Origin: Curtobacterium pusillum
GTDB taxonomy: Bacteria; Actinomycetota; Actinomycetes; Actinomycetales; Microbacteriaceae
Length of the DNA: 64,000 bases
Assembly: GCF_007673235.1 (NCBI RefSeq)
Contig: NZ_VDZH01000002.1
Location: 637,652 to 701,651 of the forward strand
Reading direction: 5' to 3'
This document shows, one piece after another, positions 44,395 to 52,405 of the stretch. The position numbers were made by a program, and so were the translations under genes. A model generated the notes under the pieces. It searched no databases. It saw only the letters and a program-made list of their open reading frames with translations, and was not told the origin of the DNA. Position 1 is the first letter of the stretch. Every line of letters begins with the position of its first letter.

Positions 44395-44712
44395 ATGAGC
44401 GGTGGCAACCAGGCAGACCGTCGCGACTACGACGTCGCGGCCTCGCAGAACGCGCAGGACAACTTCAACGCCGTCGCGGCCCAGCTCGAGGCGCTCATCG
44501 CGCAGCGTGACTCGGACGTGAAGGCCGCGATGGCCGACTACCAGGCCGACGGCGTCTCGGACGACTACCACGCCAAGGAGCAGCGGTGGAACACCGTCGC
44601 GGGCGAGGTCAAGCAGATCATCGCCACGCTGCGTGCGTCGCTGCAGTCGAACGACGAGTCGGCGCAGTCCGCGATCAGCAAGGCGAAGTCGGCCGTCGGC
44701 AACATCGGCTGA
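44395..44712 (+). CDS. ESAT-6-like protein, pore-forming ESAT-6 family
   Basis: 105 residues. It has two long helices around MADYQADGVSDDYHAKEQRW, with the conserved Trp in EQRWNTVAGEVKQII. The N-terminal DRRDYDVAASQNAQDNFNAV pattern is that of the actinobacterial group annotated as pore-forming ESAT-6 proteins. It is likely co-secreted with the preceding protein as a heterodimer. Confidence 0.8.
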   Translation: MSGGNQADRRDYDVAASQNAQDNFNAVAAQLEALIAQRDSDVKAAMADYQADGVSDDYHAKEQRWNTVAGEVKQIIATLRASLQSNDESAQSAISKAKSAVGNIG

Positions 44713-44713
44713 C

Positions 44714-45097
44714 GTGGTCGACGGCTGGCGGGTCGACCCCGCGGGTGTGCAGAACGTCCTGACGGCGGTCTCGGACCGGACGATCACCATGTCCACCGCC
44801 CTCGGTGGGTCCGAGGACGGCTCGGTCCAGGGCGTGGACGCGATCGTCCAGGACGCTGCGACCGCGGCGCAGTCGCAGGTCATCGGTGAGGCGATCGCCG
44901 GGTTCTTCGAGCACCGCAAGGACACCCTGACGGGCATCCAGAACCGGGTGCGCGCGTCGCTCCTCGGTGCGTCCGGGGCGACCCAGGCCGTCATCGACGG
45001 TGACGACGAGATGGCCGCGACCACGCAGGCCAACGCGGTCTCAGCGGCGTCGAACGGGAACTTCTCGGCGTTCGACGGTGCGCCGGGCGCGAACTAG
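44714..45097 (+). CDS. DUF6507 family protein
   Basis: 127 residues beginning VDGWRVDPAGVQNVLTAV, with GASGATQAVIDGDDEMAATTQ at the C-terminal side. This matches my memory of DUF6507, small helical proteins placed directly before T7SS toxins and probably partners of their N-terminal domains. The GTG start is one base after the previous stop. Confidence 0.75.
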   Translation: MVDGWRVDPAGVQNVLTAVSDRTITMSTALGGSEDGSVQGVDAIVQDAATAAQSQVIGEAIAGFFEHRKDTLTGIQNRVRASLLGASGATQAVIDGDDEMAATTQANAVSAASNGNFSAFDGAPGAN

Positions 45098-45123
45098 CAG
45101 CAGGCAGCAGGGGGAGTGCAGCA

Positions 45124-45162
45124 GCGATGAGTGGGCTCGTCAACGTCGGGGAGATCCCGTAC
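45124..45162 (+). repeat. 39-bp direct repeat, copy at the TNT toxin start
   Basis: GCG followed by the first 12 codons of the toxin gene (M-S-G-L-V-N-V-G-E-I-P-Y). An identical 39-bp copy begins the immunity-like gene at 47668. Confidence 0.95.
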
Positions 45163-47355
45163 ACCGACGTCGACACGTCCGGGATCACCGCGGGGGCCGG
45201 GAAGCTCCGGACGGTGGCGTCGGCGGTCCGTGACGGGACGGCGGACATCCACAGTGCGTGGGCGCCGATCTCGCACTCGTACGAGGGGCCGGGCGACCAG
45301 GACCTGTACGACGCGATGACGCCGATCGTGCCGCAGGGCACGGCGTTCGGCGACGATCTGGACACGGTGGCGAAGGCACTCGACGACTTCGTGACCGAGG
45401 TCACCCCGATCGTCGCGAAGCTCAAGACCTACGTCACCCGCGGCAACACCCTGCACGCCGACGTCAAGAAGCACGACGGCGCGTGGGACGAGGACGAGAC
45501 CCTCAACGGCGAGAACAACGACATCATCAACGGTGTCGCCAACCAGGTTGTCGCCTACCAGGCCGCCGAACGGAAGTGCGCGAACACGATCCGCGGGCTC
45601 TCCGGCCTCGCCGCGCTGCACGCGATGACCGGCGACGACCCGGATGACAAGCTCGGCTACGGGTACAAGGAACTCCCGATGGGCACGGAACTGCCTTGGG
45701 GCACCGCCGAGGCCCGCAAGGAGAGCTGCGGCGAGAAGACGCTGTACTTCGTGCCGAACCTGCTCAAGGGCGTCGTCGTCGACGGCATCTGGGGCACGGT
45801 GCAGGGGCTCGGCATGCTCGTCGGGATCGACGGCACCGGATGGCACCTCGACACCCTCACGGACTCGTGGAAGGGCATGGGGTCGCTCATCGGCTACAAC
45901 GCCGCGGACGACTCCTGGAGCTGGGGCAACGCGGGCGAGGCCTGGAAGGGCCTCGGCAAGGCGACCGTGGGTTGGGACGAGTGGGCGAAGGACCCGGGTA
46001 CCGCCGCCGGTCAGGCGATCTGGGGCGTCGGCTCGCTGCTCATCCCGGTCGCCGGCGAGGTCGGCAAGGTCGGGGCGCTCGGCAAGGTGGGCGAGGTCGC
46101 GGGGACCGTCGGCAAGGCGGGCAAGTTCCTCGACCTGGTCGACGCGGGTGCCTGGGCCTCGAAGGGTCTGACGTCGGTGCTGCCGAAGCTCGGTGACCTC
46201 AAGGGCATCGTCTCCGCCGGGCTCGGCGACTCGCTGCACGGGTTCACGGGCGAGATCGCCGACTTCAAGACCGGGCTCGGGGACCTGCACGGCCACCACG
46301 GCGGCGACGTCGAGGTCCCGCCGGCGCGGTCGGAGTCCGGCGCCGATGCGAACGCGAACGCGCACGCCGGTGGTTCGACGGTCGAGGCGCCGCCGGTGCG
46401 TGAGCCTGAGCTCGTCGGTGCCGGTGGGCACGGCGGCCACGGGGAGAGCACGACCACGACGCACGGTGGTGGTTCGGAGTCGGGGGCGACCGGACACGGT
46501 GGGTCTGGCGACGGGGGACCCGAGCACGGTGGTTCCGGGCACGGCACGGATGCCGGCCCCAGCGTCGGCGGCGACGACACACCGGGTGGTGACGGGCACC
46601 CCGGAGCGGACGGCGCGGGCAGCCCCGACGGCGAGGGCCTGACCGACGGGAGCCCGACCGACGGCGCCAGCGACCACGGTACGACCCCCACGGAGTCCCC
46701 GGCCTACGCGCACGTCTCCGTCGACTCCGCCGGCAACGACATCAGTCACCTGGTGACCGAGAGCGGTCTCACTCCGACGCAGCTGCACGACTACCTCGCG
46801 AACAGCTGGGGTGGTGAGGCCCGTGCTGCGGCCTTCGAGCAGACCGGCGTCTGGCCCCACGACGTGCAGATCCCGAAGGACGCGTCCGTCCTCAAGGCCG
46901 ACGGCACCATCAACTGGGACGAGGTCCCGCAGGGCGGCTACACCCTCGACGACGCCGGTCAGCCGATCAAGGAACCACTCGTGCCCCAGGTCGGGGACGT
47001 CTTCGACCGGTACGGCCCGTCCGATGGTCGGTACACATCGCCGGTGCCCGAGACCGGCCCGTACACCTACGACCAGCGGTCACTGCCGTACCTCGAAGAC
47101 CCAGCGCAGTACCACCAGTACCGTGTGGTCGGCGACTTCTCGGACATCCAGCGCTACTACGACGCCGCGCCCCAGTCGGTGCAGGCCGACGTCGACCGGA
47201 TCATGCGACGCTTCAACTCGTCGTTCGAGGATCTCGGTCGAGCGTCCCAGGGTGACATCGCCGCCGGGTTCGGCGCCCACGGCGGCGGGCGTCAGGTCGA
47301 GATGCCGATGACGGTCGAGCTACTCAAACGCCTCGGGCTCATCGAGGAGATCTGA
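45127..47355 (+). CDS. Type VII-secreted polymorphic toxin with C-terminal TNT domain
   Basis: 742 residues. An N-terminal helical ESX-substrate region (about 1-190) is followed by a glycine-rich hydrophobic stretch that may cross membranes (about 210-370), then a long low-complexity His/Gly/Asp linker (about 395-525), then the payload. From about 600 on come DRYGPSDGRYTSPV, QRSLPYLE, YHQYRVVGDF and GFGAHGGGRQVEM, the pattern of the tuberculosis necrotizing toxin family, which hydrolyses NAD+. It is preceded by ESX-like and DUF6507 genes and followed by a small putative immunity gene. Catalytic competence is inferred, not shown. Confidence 0.85.
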   Translation: MSGLVNVGEIPYTDVDTSGITAGAGKLRTVASAVRDGTADIHSAWAPISHSYEGPGDQDLYDAMTPIVPQGTAFGDDLDTVAKALDDFVTEVTPIVAKLKTYVTRGNTLHADVKKHDGAWDEDETLNGENNDIINGVANQVVAYQAAERKCANTIRGLSGLAALHAMTGDDPDDKLGYGYKELPMGTELPWGTAEARKESCGEKTLYFVPNLLKGVVVDGIWGTVQGLGMLVGIDGTGWHLDTLTDSWKGMGSLIGYNAADDSWSWGNAGEAWKGLGKATVGWDEWAKDPGTAAGQAIWGVGSLLIPVAGEVGKVGALGKVGEVAGTVGKAGKFLDLVDAGAWASKGLTSVLPKLGDLKGIVSAGLGDSLHGFTGEIADFKTGLGDLHGHHGGDVEVPPARSESGADANANAHAGGSTVEAPPVREPELVGAGGHGGHGESTTTTHGGGSESGATGHGGSGDGGPEHGGSGHGTDAGPSVGGDDTPGGDGHPGADGAGSPDGEGLTDGSPTDGASDHGTTPTESPAYAHVSVDSAGNDISHLVTESGLTPTQLHDYLANSWGGEARAAAFEQTGVWPHDVQIPKDASVLKADGTINWDEVPQGGYTLDDAGQPIKEPLVPQVGDVFDRYGPSDGRYTSPVPETGPYTYDQRSLPYLEDPAQYHQYRVVGDFSDIQRYYDAAPQSVQADVDRIMRRFNSSFEDLGRASQGDIAAGFGAHGGGRQVEMPMTVELLKRLGLIEEI

Positions 47356-47384
47356 CGACGGTGTCGTCCCACAAGGAGGAGAAC

Positions 47385-47639
47385 ATGGATCGCGCAACTG
47401 CCAAGGAGATCATCGCTGCCGAGGGCCTCGAGCGTGCGGTGTGGTTCCAGCAGCCCACCGGGAAGCCGGATGCGGTGGCGATCTACGAGCTTGACGGCGG
47501 CTACCGCGTGGTGTCGACGGACGAGCGCGCGGTCGAGATCGGTCCGCGGGACTACCAAGACGAGTCCGACGCGCTCGAGATGTACATCACGCTGCTCCGT
47601 GACTTGAAGGAACTGATCGCGAGCGGCGTCGTCCGCTGA
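47385..47639 (+). CDS. Putative immunity protein for the TNT toxin
   Basis: 84 residues, acidic, soluble: TAKEIIAAEGLERAVWFQQP, then YELDGGYRVVSTDERAV. It starts 29 bp behind the toxin stop with a strong AAGGAGGA site, the normal place for the cognate immunity gene. Family not firmly recognised; the WF and STDERA elements remind me of Imm59-type proteins, uncertainly. It is unrelated to the Imm52-like genes that follow. Confidence 0.65.
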   Translation: MDRATAKEIIAAEGLERAVWFQQPTGKPDAVAIYELDGGYRVVSTDERAVEIGPRDYQDESDALEMYITLLRDLKELIASGVVR

Positions 47640-47667
47640 TCGGGACCGCACGAACGGGGGGTTGTAC

Positions 47668-47706
47668 GCGATGAGTGGGCTCGTCAACGTCGGGGAGATC
47701 CCGTAC
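47668..47706 (+). repeat. 39-bp direct repeat, copy at an immunity gene start
   Basis: Identical to 45124-45162 and then abruptly different: it is followed by CCGAACTGG, which codes for the P-N-W that opens other members of the immunity array. Confidence 0.95.
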
Positions 47707-48438
47707 CCGAACTGGCTTCGCCGGGAGACCGTGCTCGGAACTGCGGAGTGGGATTGTCGCGGCGAGAGCGCGTTGGACGTGTCGATCCGACTTCTTGACC
47801 ACCTTCGTCGCGCGGATGAGCTCCTTGGTGTCGGTCCGTGGACGGTGAATGCTCCGCATGGGAACCTTCCGGTGGATCCCGAGGGTGGCGAACTGCTCAC
47901 GCACGTGGAGCGGGCGGTCTTCCGTGACGATGACGGCGTCGACCATCCATCGGCGGGGTACTCCATCCAATTGTCGAAGGACGGCGAAGGCGGATTCCAC
48001 TCGATTCTGGCCTCGGTAGGTTCGTCCGAGCCTGGGCGGGTGCTTCCCTCGAACTACGTAACGTTCACGCTCGGTGCTCCCAGGCGGGATGGTCGACGCG
48101 TGGCGATCAACTCCGAGTACGCGGCCATGGCGTTCAGCGCCATGATCCGAGTCTGGGCGCCGGACTCGGCCGCGCTCCGCAACAAGGAGGCGCTGGCCAT
48201 CGCCAATCGCGAAGAGCGAGGGGACTTCCCACCGCTCGTGGGGCAATGGGCATGGGTATCCGAGCGCGTCGGTGTCATCGCGTCGACGGATGTGGGAATT
48301 TCCACTGTCCGCGGTGATGGTGGAACATACGTCTACGCTGATGACGAACTCGACGCGGCGGCAGCTGTGCGGAACATGCGGACGACATTCGAGACGAATT
48401 CGATGCTGGAGCTACCGTTCAAAGCCCCGATGTGGTGA
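47671..48438 (+). CDS. Imm52-like immunity protein with a toxin-derived start
   Basis: 255 residues. The first 12 are those of the TNT toxin; from PNWLRRETVLGTAEWD onwards the protein matches the three paralogues downstream. Shared features: an early P-(N/Q)-W, a W-D strand, HPSAGYSIQLSK, an N-x-V/T strand after a proline-arginine turn, VWAPDSAALRN, GQWAWVSERVG and YVYADDELDAA. The pattern suggests Imm52, which is linked with restriction-endonuclease-fold toxins. Codons here are visibly less GC-rich than in flanking genes. Probably functional as immunity without its toxin. Confidence 0.7.
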   Translation: MSGLVNVGEIPYPNWLRRETVLGTAEWDCRGESALDVSIRLLDHLRRADELLGVGPWTVNAPHGNLPVDPEGGELLTHVERAVFRDDDGVDHPSAGYSIQLSKDGEGGFHSILASVGSSEPGRVLPSNYVTFTLGAPRRDGRRVAINSEYAAMAFSAMIRVWAPDSAALRNKEALAIANREERGDFPPLVGQWAWVSERVGVIASTDVGISTVRGDGGTYVYADDELDAAAAVRNMRTTFETNSMLELPFKAPMW

Positions 48439-48442
48439 CGTG

Positions 48443-48526
48443 ATGTGGCTCGGGTTTCGTCGGGCGAGCGACCTCGGACTTACGGCCGACGACATTTCCG
48501 TCATCTATACGCCGATGGAGCCGTGA
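48443..48526 (+). pseudogene. Toxin C-terminal remnant (tip) 1
   Basis: 27 codons ending GLTADDISVIYTPMEP and a stop just before the next immunity gene. The same ending (VQPSDLAVISTPRA) recurs at 49579 in front of another immunity gene. Short acidic ends finishing in (I/V)xYTP are characteristic of restriction-endonuclease-type toxin domains, so this is read as the last piece of a deleted toxin. Confidence 0.55.
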
Positions 48527-48530
48527 ATGA

Positions 48531-49259
48531 ATGTCCTTTCCTCAGTGGTTGCGAACTTCTCAGGCAACGGCGACGGGCGTGTGGGACTCCCGAGCAGAGT
48601 CCGAGGAATTGCTCGCGAGTCGGTCGGCAATGCAGCTGCAAGCCTATGACCGGCTTCTCGGAGGTTCCGAGCAGTGGCGCATACGGTTCGAGCAGTCCTC
48701 GGAGACAATCGCGTCCACACCGGACGCGCTCGCTCCAGTCCTCACCGAGCACGTGTTCCGGGACGCGGAAGGTGCGCCTTTTCCCGCACGCGGTTACGAG
48801 CTGACCCTCGTCAAAGAGGGCGTTGCAGGTCACATTGCGATCGACCTTCGGGTTGGAGTGTCTCGCCCCGGCCGTCGAGCTCCGGCCAATCGGTGTGTCG
48901 TCACGATCCTCGGGCCGAAGCGGGAGGACGGTGAACGCCTGTCGATCGACTCCACTCTCGCGGAAGGTGTGCTCCAGGGGATGGTGGCCGCCTGGGATCC
49001 GGATTCGGCTGCTGTCCGTGACCGCGACGGTGCGCAGGCTTCCGCTGGGCGAGGGCACTTCGCTCCGCTTGCGGGCCAGCGTTCCTGAGTGTCGAGTCGC
49101 GTGGGAGAGATCGCGGGGAGCACTTCCCGAGTGACCGTGACTGCTGCCGAGGGAGGGGCTTACCTCTTCGCTGACGACGATCTCGACTCCGCCTCCGCGA
49201 TCCAAGAGATGCTGGCTACGTTCGATGCGAACGATGCGCAGTCGATCCCTGCCGGATGA
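48531..49259 (+). pseudogene. Imm52-like immunity gene with one nonsense codon
   Basis: 242 codons open from ATG 48531 except for TGA at 49086-49088. The TGA replaces the Trp of the GQ(R/W)xWVSxR(I/V)G motif seen in all three paralogues. Downstream, still in frame, the sequence continues VSSRVGEIAGSTS and AYLFADDDLDSASAI to a normal stop at 49259. Truncation removes about 57 residues. Either a pseudogene from one point mutation (TGG to TGA) or a sequencing error. Confidence 0.8.
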
Positions 49260-49337
49260 GCCTCGCTGTGCCGAGTTCGGGCTCGCGCTGATCCAAATCG
49301 AATGGTCGACCTGAACGTAGATGCCGCCCTCATCTGA

Positions 49338-49579
49338 CGTTACATCGGCAAGGATCTTGCCGATCCCACCTCGATCTCCGGTGTCCGTCGGCCCGACGGC
49401 TCGGTCCTCGAGTTCGGCGACATCGCGAAGATGATCGACCAAGCAAACCGTCAGTCGGACGGGCTCCCAGACGGAGCGGCACTCGGGTGGCACGTGTCCG
49501 ATCTGCGGTCCGCGAGTAGCTGCGGGATGCTGATGTTCAGCCGAGTGACCTCGCGGTGATCTCCACGCCGCGTGCCTGA
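49338..49579 (+). pseudogene. Toxin C-terminal remnant (tip) 2
   Basis: About 80 codons recognisable as a toxin end: GVRRPDGSVLEFGDIAKMID, then GAALGWHVSDLRSA, after which a frameshift is needed to reach LRDADVQPSDLAVISTPRA and the stop at 49577-49579. An in-frame TAG also interrupts. The pattern fits the C-terminal half of Tox-REase-5-like domains (nuclease-fold toxins), as I recall them. It precedes the next immunity gene by 22 bp, as toxin precedes immunity in such loci. Bases 49260-49337 hold nothing I can identify. Confidence 0.55.
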
Positions 49580-49601
49580 TGAACGAACTGGAACGAGGAC
49601 G

Positions 49602-50321
49602 ATGAACTACCCGAACTGGGTCCGTGGCCGGGTGCTCGTGCGGGCGGAGTGGGACGGACGCCCAGCGGAGGTGACCGACCTCGCGGATTCCCTGCTCGTG
49701 CTGTTACAGGACATCGACGCAGCGCTCGGTGACCGTCGGCCGTGGAACTTCGACGGCGTCGGCCTGGTCGACGAGTACGAATCGACGACCTTGACGGCAC
49801 TGGTTCGCGGTGGTGTCGAACGGGGTGACGACGGCACGGAATGGCCCGCCCACGGGTACAACGTGCTCGCGAACCGCACGGGCGAGTGGGGATTCGTCTC
49901 TCTCAGTCTACGAGTCGGCGCATCGGTCCCGGGGCGCCGACGACCCGCGAACTCCGTGATGGCCACCGTGACTGGTCCAACCGTCGACGGTGCATCGCGA
50001 GCACCGAGTGTCGAACTCGTCGGAGCCGTGCTGCGAGCGATCGTGCGAGCGTGGGACCCGGACACGGCTGCGGCGTACGACGGCGGCGCGGCGCGAGCCA
50101 CGGAGGGCCTCGGGCGGTTCACTCCGGTCATCGGGCAGCGAGCGTGGGTCTCCCGGCGGATCGGCACCATCGAGACTGTCAGTCCGGGTGTCGCCGCGAG
50201 GGCTGACGTGCAGGGCACCTACCTCGATGCGGACGACGCTCTGGACTCGTGGTCTGCCGCGCTTGCGGTTCGAGCGTCCTTGCAAGCGAACGGCATCGAG
50301 ACCATCGCACGCGCCGCATGA
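49602..50321 (+). CDS. Imm52-like immunity protein, third member
   Basis: 239 residues, intact: MNYPNWVRGRVLVRAEWDGR, WPAHGYNVL, PANSVMATVTGP, VRAWDPDTAAAYD, GQRAWVSRRIGTIE and YLDADDALDSW. ATG 49602 has a GAGGAC site and its MNYPNW start shows the native N-terminus that the 47671 gene has lost. Its stop overlaps the start of the next immunity gene (ATGA). Confidence 0.72.
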   Translation: MNYPNWVRGRVLVRAEWDGRPAEVTDLADSLLVLLQDIDAALGDRRPWNFDGVGLVDEYESTTLTALVRGGVERGDDGTEWPAHGYNVLANRTGEWGFVSLSLRVGASVPGRRRPANSVMATVTGPTVDGASRAPSVELVGAVLRAIVRAWDPDTAAAYDGGAARATEGLGRFTPVIGQRAWVSRRIGTIETVSPGVAARADVQGTYLDADDALDSWSAALAVRASLQANGIETIARAA

Positions 50322-51088
50322 ACGGCGTGACGTCGTCCCCACGGAGCGGGGACGGATGGCCGGCGTGGTGCCGGACGAGCCGGCTCACTGCGCGCGCCGC
50401 CTGGGACGCTCGTGGTGAAGAAGTCAGCGCTCTCGCAAGCCGGCTCGCTCGGCAACTCCGGGCGTACGACGAGATCCTCGGCCGTGCCGATGCGTGGACG
50501 CTCGTCGATGATGACAGCACCGTGTCCGCTGATGCCACCCTCCTCGGTCCGGTGGTGGCCGTCAGGGTGCACCGAGACGCCGAGCACATCGCTTTCCCAG
50601 CGCACGGGTACGTCCTCAGTGTCGCCCGCGAAGCGGCAGCAGGGTTCCTGGCGGTACGACTCCGGGTCGGATCGTCGCGGGTCGTCAAGCGGATGCCGGC
50701 CAACTCCGTGCAGGTGACGATCGCCGGTCCGTTCCGGAACGGGGAGCGGCGGTCCATCGATCCCCATCTGGTGGAGGGAGTCCTCCGCGGGCTCGTGATC
50801 GCGTGGGAACCGGATTCGGCGGCGGTGTTCGACGACGACGGGGCGAGCGCAGCCGAGGGACGTGGCAAGTTCGCCCCGGTGATCGGGCAGCGCACCTGGG
50901 TGTCCGATCGCATCGGCGAGGTCGAGACCGCGACGTCCGGAGTCCGCACGCACCACGCGGACGACGGCTGCTACCTGTTCGCGGACGATGCACTGGACTC
51001 GAAGTCGGCCGTGCACGAAGTGTGGTCCACCCTGCAGGCCAACGGCATCACGGCGATCGCTCGGGCGACACCCACGGATCCGTCGTGA
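50318..51088 (+). CDS. Imm52-like immunity protein, fourth member
   Basis: 256 residues. After a less conserved N-terminus (WPAWCRTSRLTARAAWDARG) it carries FPAHGYVLSVARE, PANSVQVTIAGPF, IAWEPDSAAVFDDDG, GQRTWVSDRIGEVE and YLFADDALDSKSA. Translationally coupled to the third member, so the two are probably made together. Confidence 0.72.
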   Translation: MNGVTSSPRSGDGWPAWCRTSRLTARAAWDARGEEVSALASRLARQLRAYDEILGRADAWTLVDDDSTVSADATLLGPVVAVRVHRDAEHIAFPAHGYVLSVAREAAAGFLAVRLRVGSSRVVKRMPANSVQVTIAGPFRNGERRSIDPHLVEGVLRGLVIAWEPDSAAVFDDDGASAAEGRGKFAPVIGQRTWVSDRIGEVETATSGVRTHHADDGCYLFADDALDSKSAVHEVWSTLQANGITAIARATPTDPS

Positions 51089-51237
51089 CGGCCCGCACGG
51101 GCCGGCCCGATGAGCGCGCGTACAGCGATCGGACTCTCGCGGTGCTGCGCCACGTCCTCGCACGCGCGGGGTTCGACGACGCGACGACGCGGTCCGACCG
51201 GGTGGAGTTCGGTGACCTCGAAACGCGCTTCCGGTAG
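51085..51237 (+). CDS. Small ORF coupled to the last immunity gene
   Basis: 50 codons from GTG 51085 (GTGA overlap): DERAYSDRTLAVLRHVLARA, then FDDATTRSDRVEFGDLETRF. Amphipathic helix in the first half, no known family. It could be a real small protein, or the tail of a decayed gene closing the array. Confidence 0.35.
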   Translation: MTARTGRPDERAYSDRTLAVLRHVLARAGFDDATTRSDRVEFGDLETRFR

Positions 51238-51350
51238 GCTCGCTCGCCCGGGAGCCGCGTTCGGCCGGCCGCTGGATCGACCTGCAGCGGTGCGGCTCGC
51301 CGGCGCGGCCCGCTCAGACGGCTTCGGCTGACCGGGGTACCGTCCACACC

Positions 51351-52283
51351 ATGGCGAAACACTGGGTGGTCCCGCGGTTCGGTGGCAGCGAAGTCCTCGA
51401 GTACGTCGACGCCGAGGTCCCCGCGCCCGGCCCCGGCGAGGTCACGATCGACGTCCGCGCCGCCGGCATGAACCCCGCCGACACGAAGCACACCCGGCAG
51501 GGCGACCCGTCCGACCTGCCGATCGCCGTCGGCTACGAGGTCGCCGGGGTCCTCAGCGCGATCGCCCCGGACACCGAGATCGCCTCCGGCGGGGGAGCCG
51601 TCGGCGACGAGGTCCTCGCCTTCCGCGTCGCCGGCGGATGGGCGGAACGGATCACGGTCCCCGCTGTGGACGTCTTCGCGAAGCCGGCCACGCTCGGCTT
51701 CCCCGAGGCGGCGAACCTCCTGCTCGCCGCCGCCACGGCGGCCGACATGATCCGCGTCACGCGCGCCGAGGGGCGCGACACCATCGTCGTCCACGGCGCG
51801 TCCGGCGCGGTCGGCGTCAGCCTCCTCCAGCTGCTCCGCCCGCTCGGCGCGAGGGTCATCGGGACCGCGTCCGAGCGCAACGCCGACACCGTCCGACGCT
51901 TCGGTGGCGAGTGGGTCGCGTACGGCGAGGGCCTGGAGGCGCGGATCCGGGAACTCGCACCGTCCGGTGTCGACGTGGCACTGGACTGCGTCGGCACCGA
52001 CGAGGCCGTCGACGTCTCGCTCGCGTTGGTCGCGGATCGCGGCCGCATCGTGACGATCGCCGCGCAGGGTCGGGCGGCACGCGACGGCTTCCCTGCGGTT
52101 GGCGGCGGGCAGCCGGAGAGCAAGGCGTTCCGGGACTCGGTCCGGCAGCGGCTGATCGACCTCGCGGGAGCGGGCCAGCTCGAGGTGCCCGTCGCACGCA
52201 CCTTCCCCCTGGCCGAGGCCAAGGCAGCCGCGGGGCTGCTGGAGTCGCAGCACCCCGGCGGGAAGCTCGCGCTCCTTCCCTGA
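51351..52283 (+). CDS. NADP-dependent quinone oxidoreductase-like protein (zinc-free MDR)
   Basis: 310 residues of the medium-chain dehydrogenase superfamily without zinc ligands. N-terminal EVPAPGPGEVTIDVRAAGMN, AVGYEVAGVL, the cofactor loop VVHGASGAVGVSLLQLL and the C-terminal LAEAKAAAGLLESQHPGGKL. Likely an NADPH:quinone or enone reductase. TACCGT ends seven bases before the ATG, so probably leaderless. Confidence 0.9.
   Translation: MAKHWVVPRFGGSEVLEYVDAEVPAPGPGEVTIDVRAAGMNPADTKHTRQGDPSDLPIAVGYEVAGVLSAIAPDTEIASGGGAVGDEVLAFRVAGGWAERITVPAVDVFAKPATLGFPEAANLLLAAATAADMIRVTRAEGRDTIVVHGASGAVGVSLLQLLRPLGARVIGTASERNADTVRRFGGEWVAYGEGLEARIRELAPSGVDVALDCVGTDEAVDVSLALVADRGRIVTIAAQGRAARDGFPAVGGGQPESKAFRDSVRQRLIDLAGAGQLEVPVARTFPLAEAKAAAGLLESQHPGGKLALLP
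51932..51947 (+). repeat. 16-mer CCTGGAGGCGCGGATC, copy 3
   Basis: Exact copy inside the quinone oxidoreductase gene on the coding strand, read here as L-E-A-R-I, a third reading frame compared with the copies at 20408 and 43545. Confidence 0.8.
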
Positions 52284-52405
52284 CCGGTCCGGGTCCTCCG
52301 CTGGGGTGACGCGCTCGCCCGCCTGGACGTGCTTGACTCTGTGTGCATCGACAGCGTGTGCATCAAGAGCGTGGGCGCCGACAGGCAGCCGGAAGGATCG
52401 AACTC

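Noticed and set aside
48272..48526. 84-codon plus-strand ORF overlapping the end of the 47671 immunity gene
   Set aside because: Its first two thirds are the immunity gene in another frame; only the last 28 codons look like a toxin remnant, which is listed separately.
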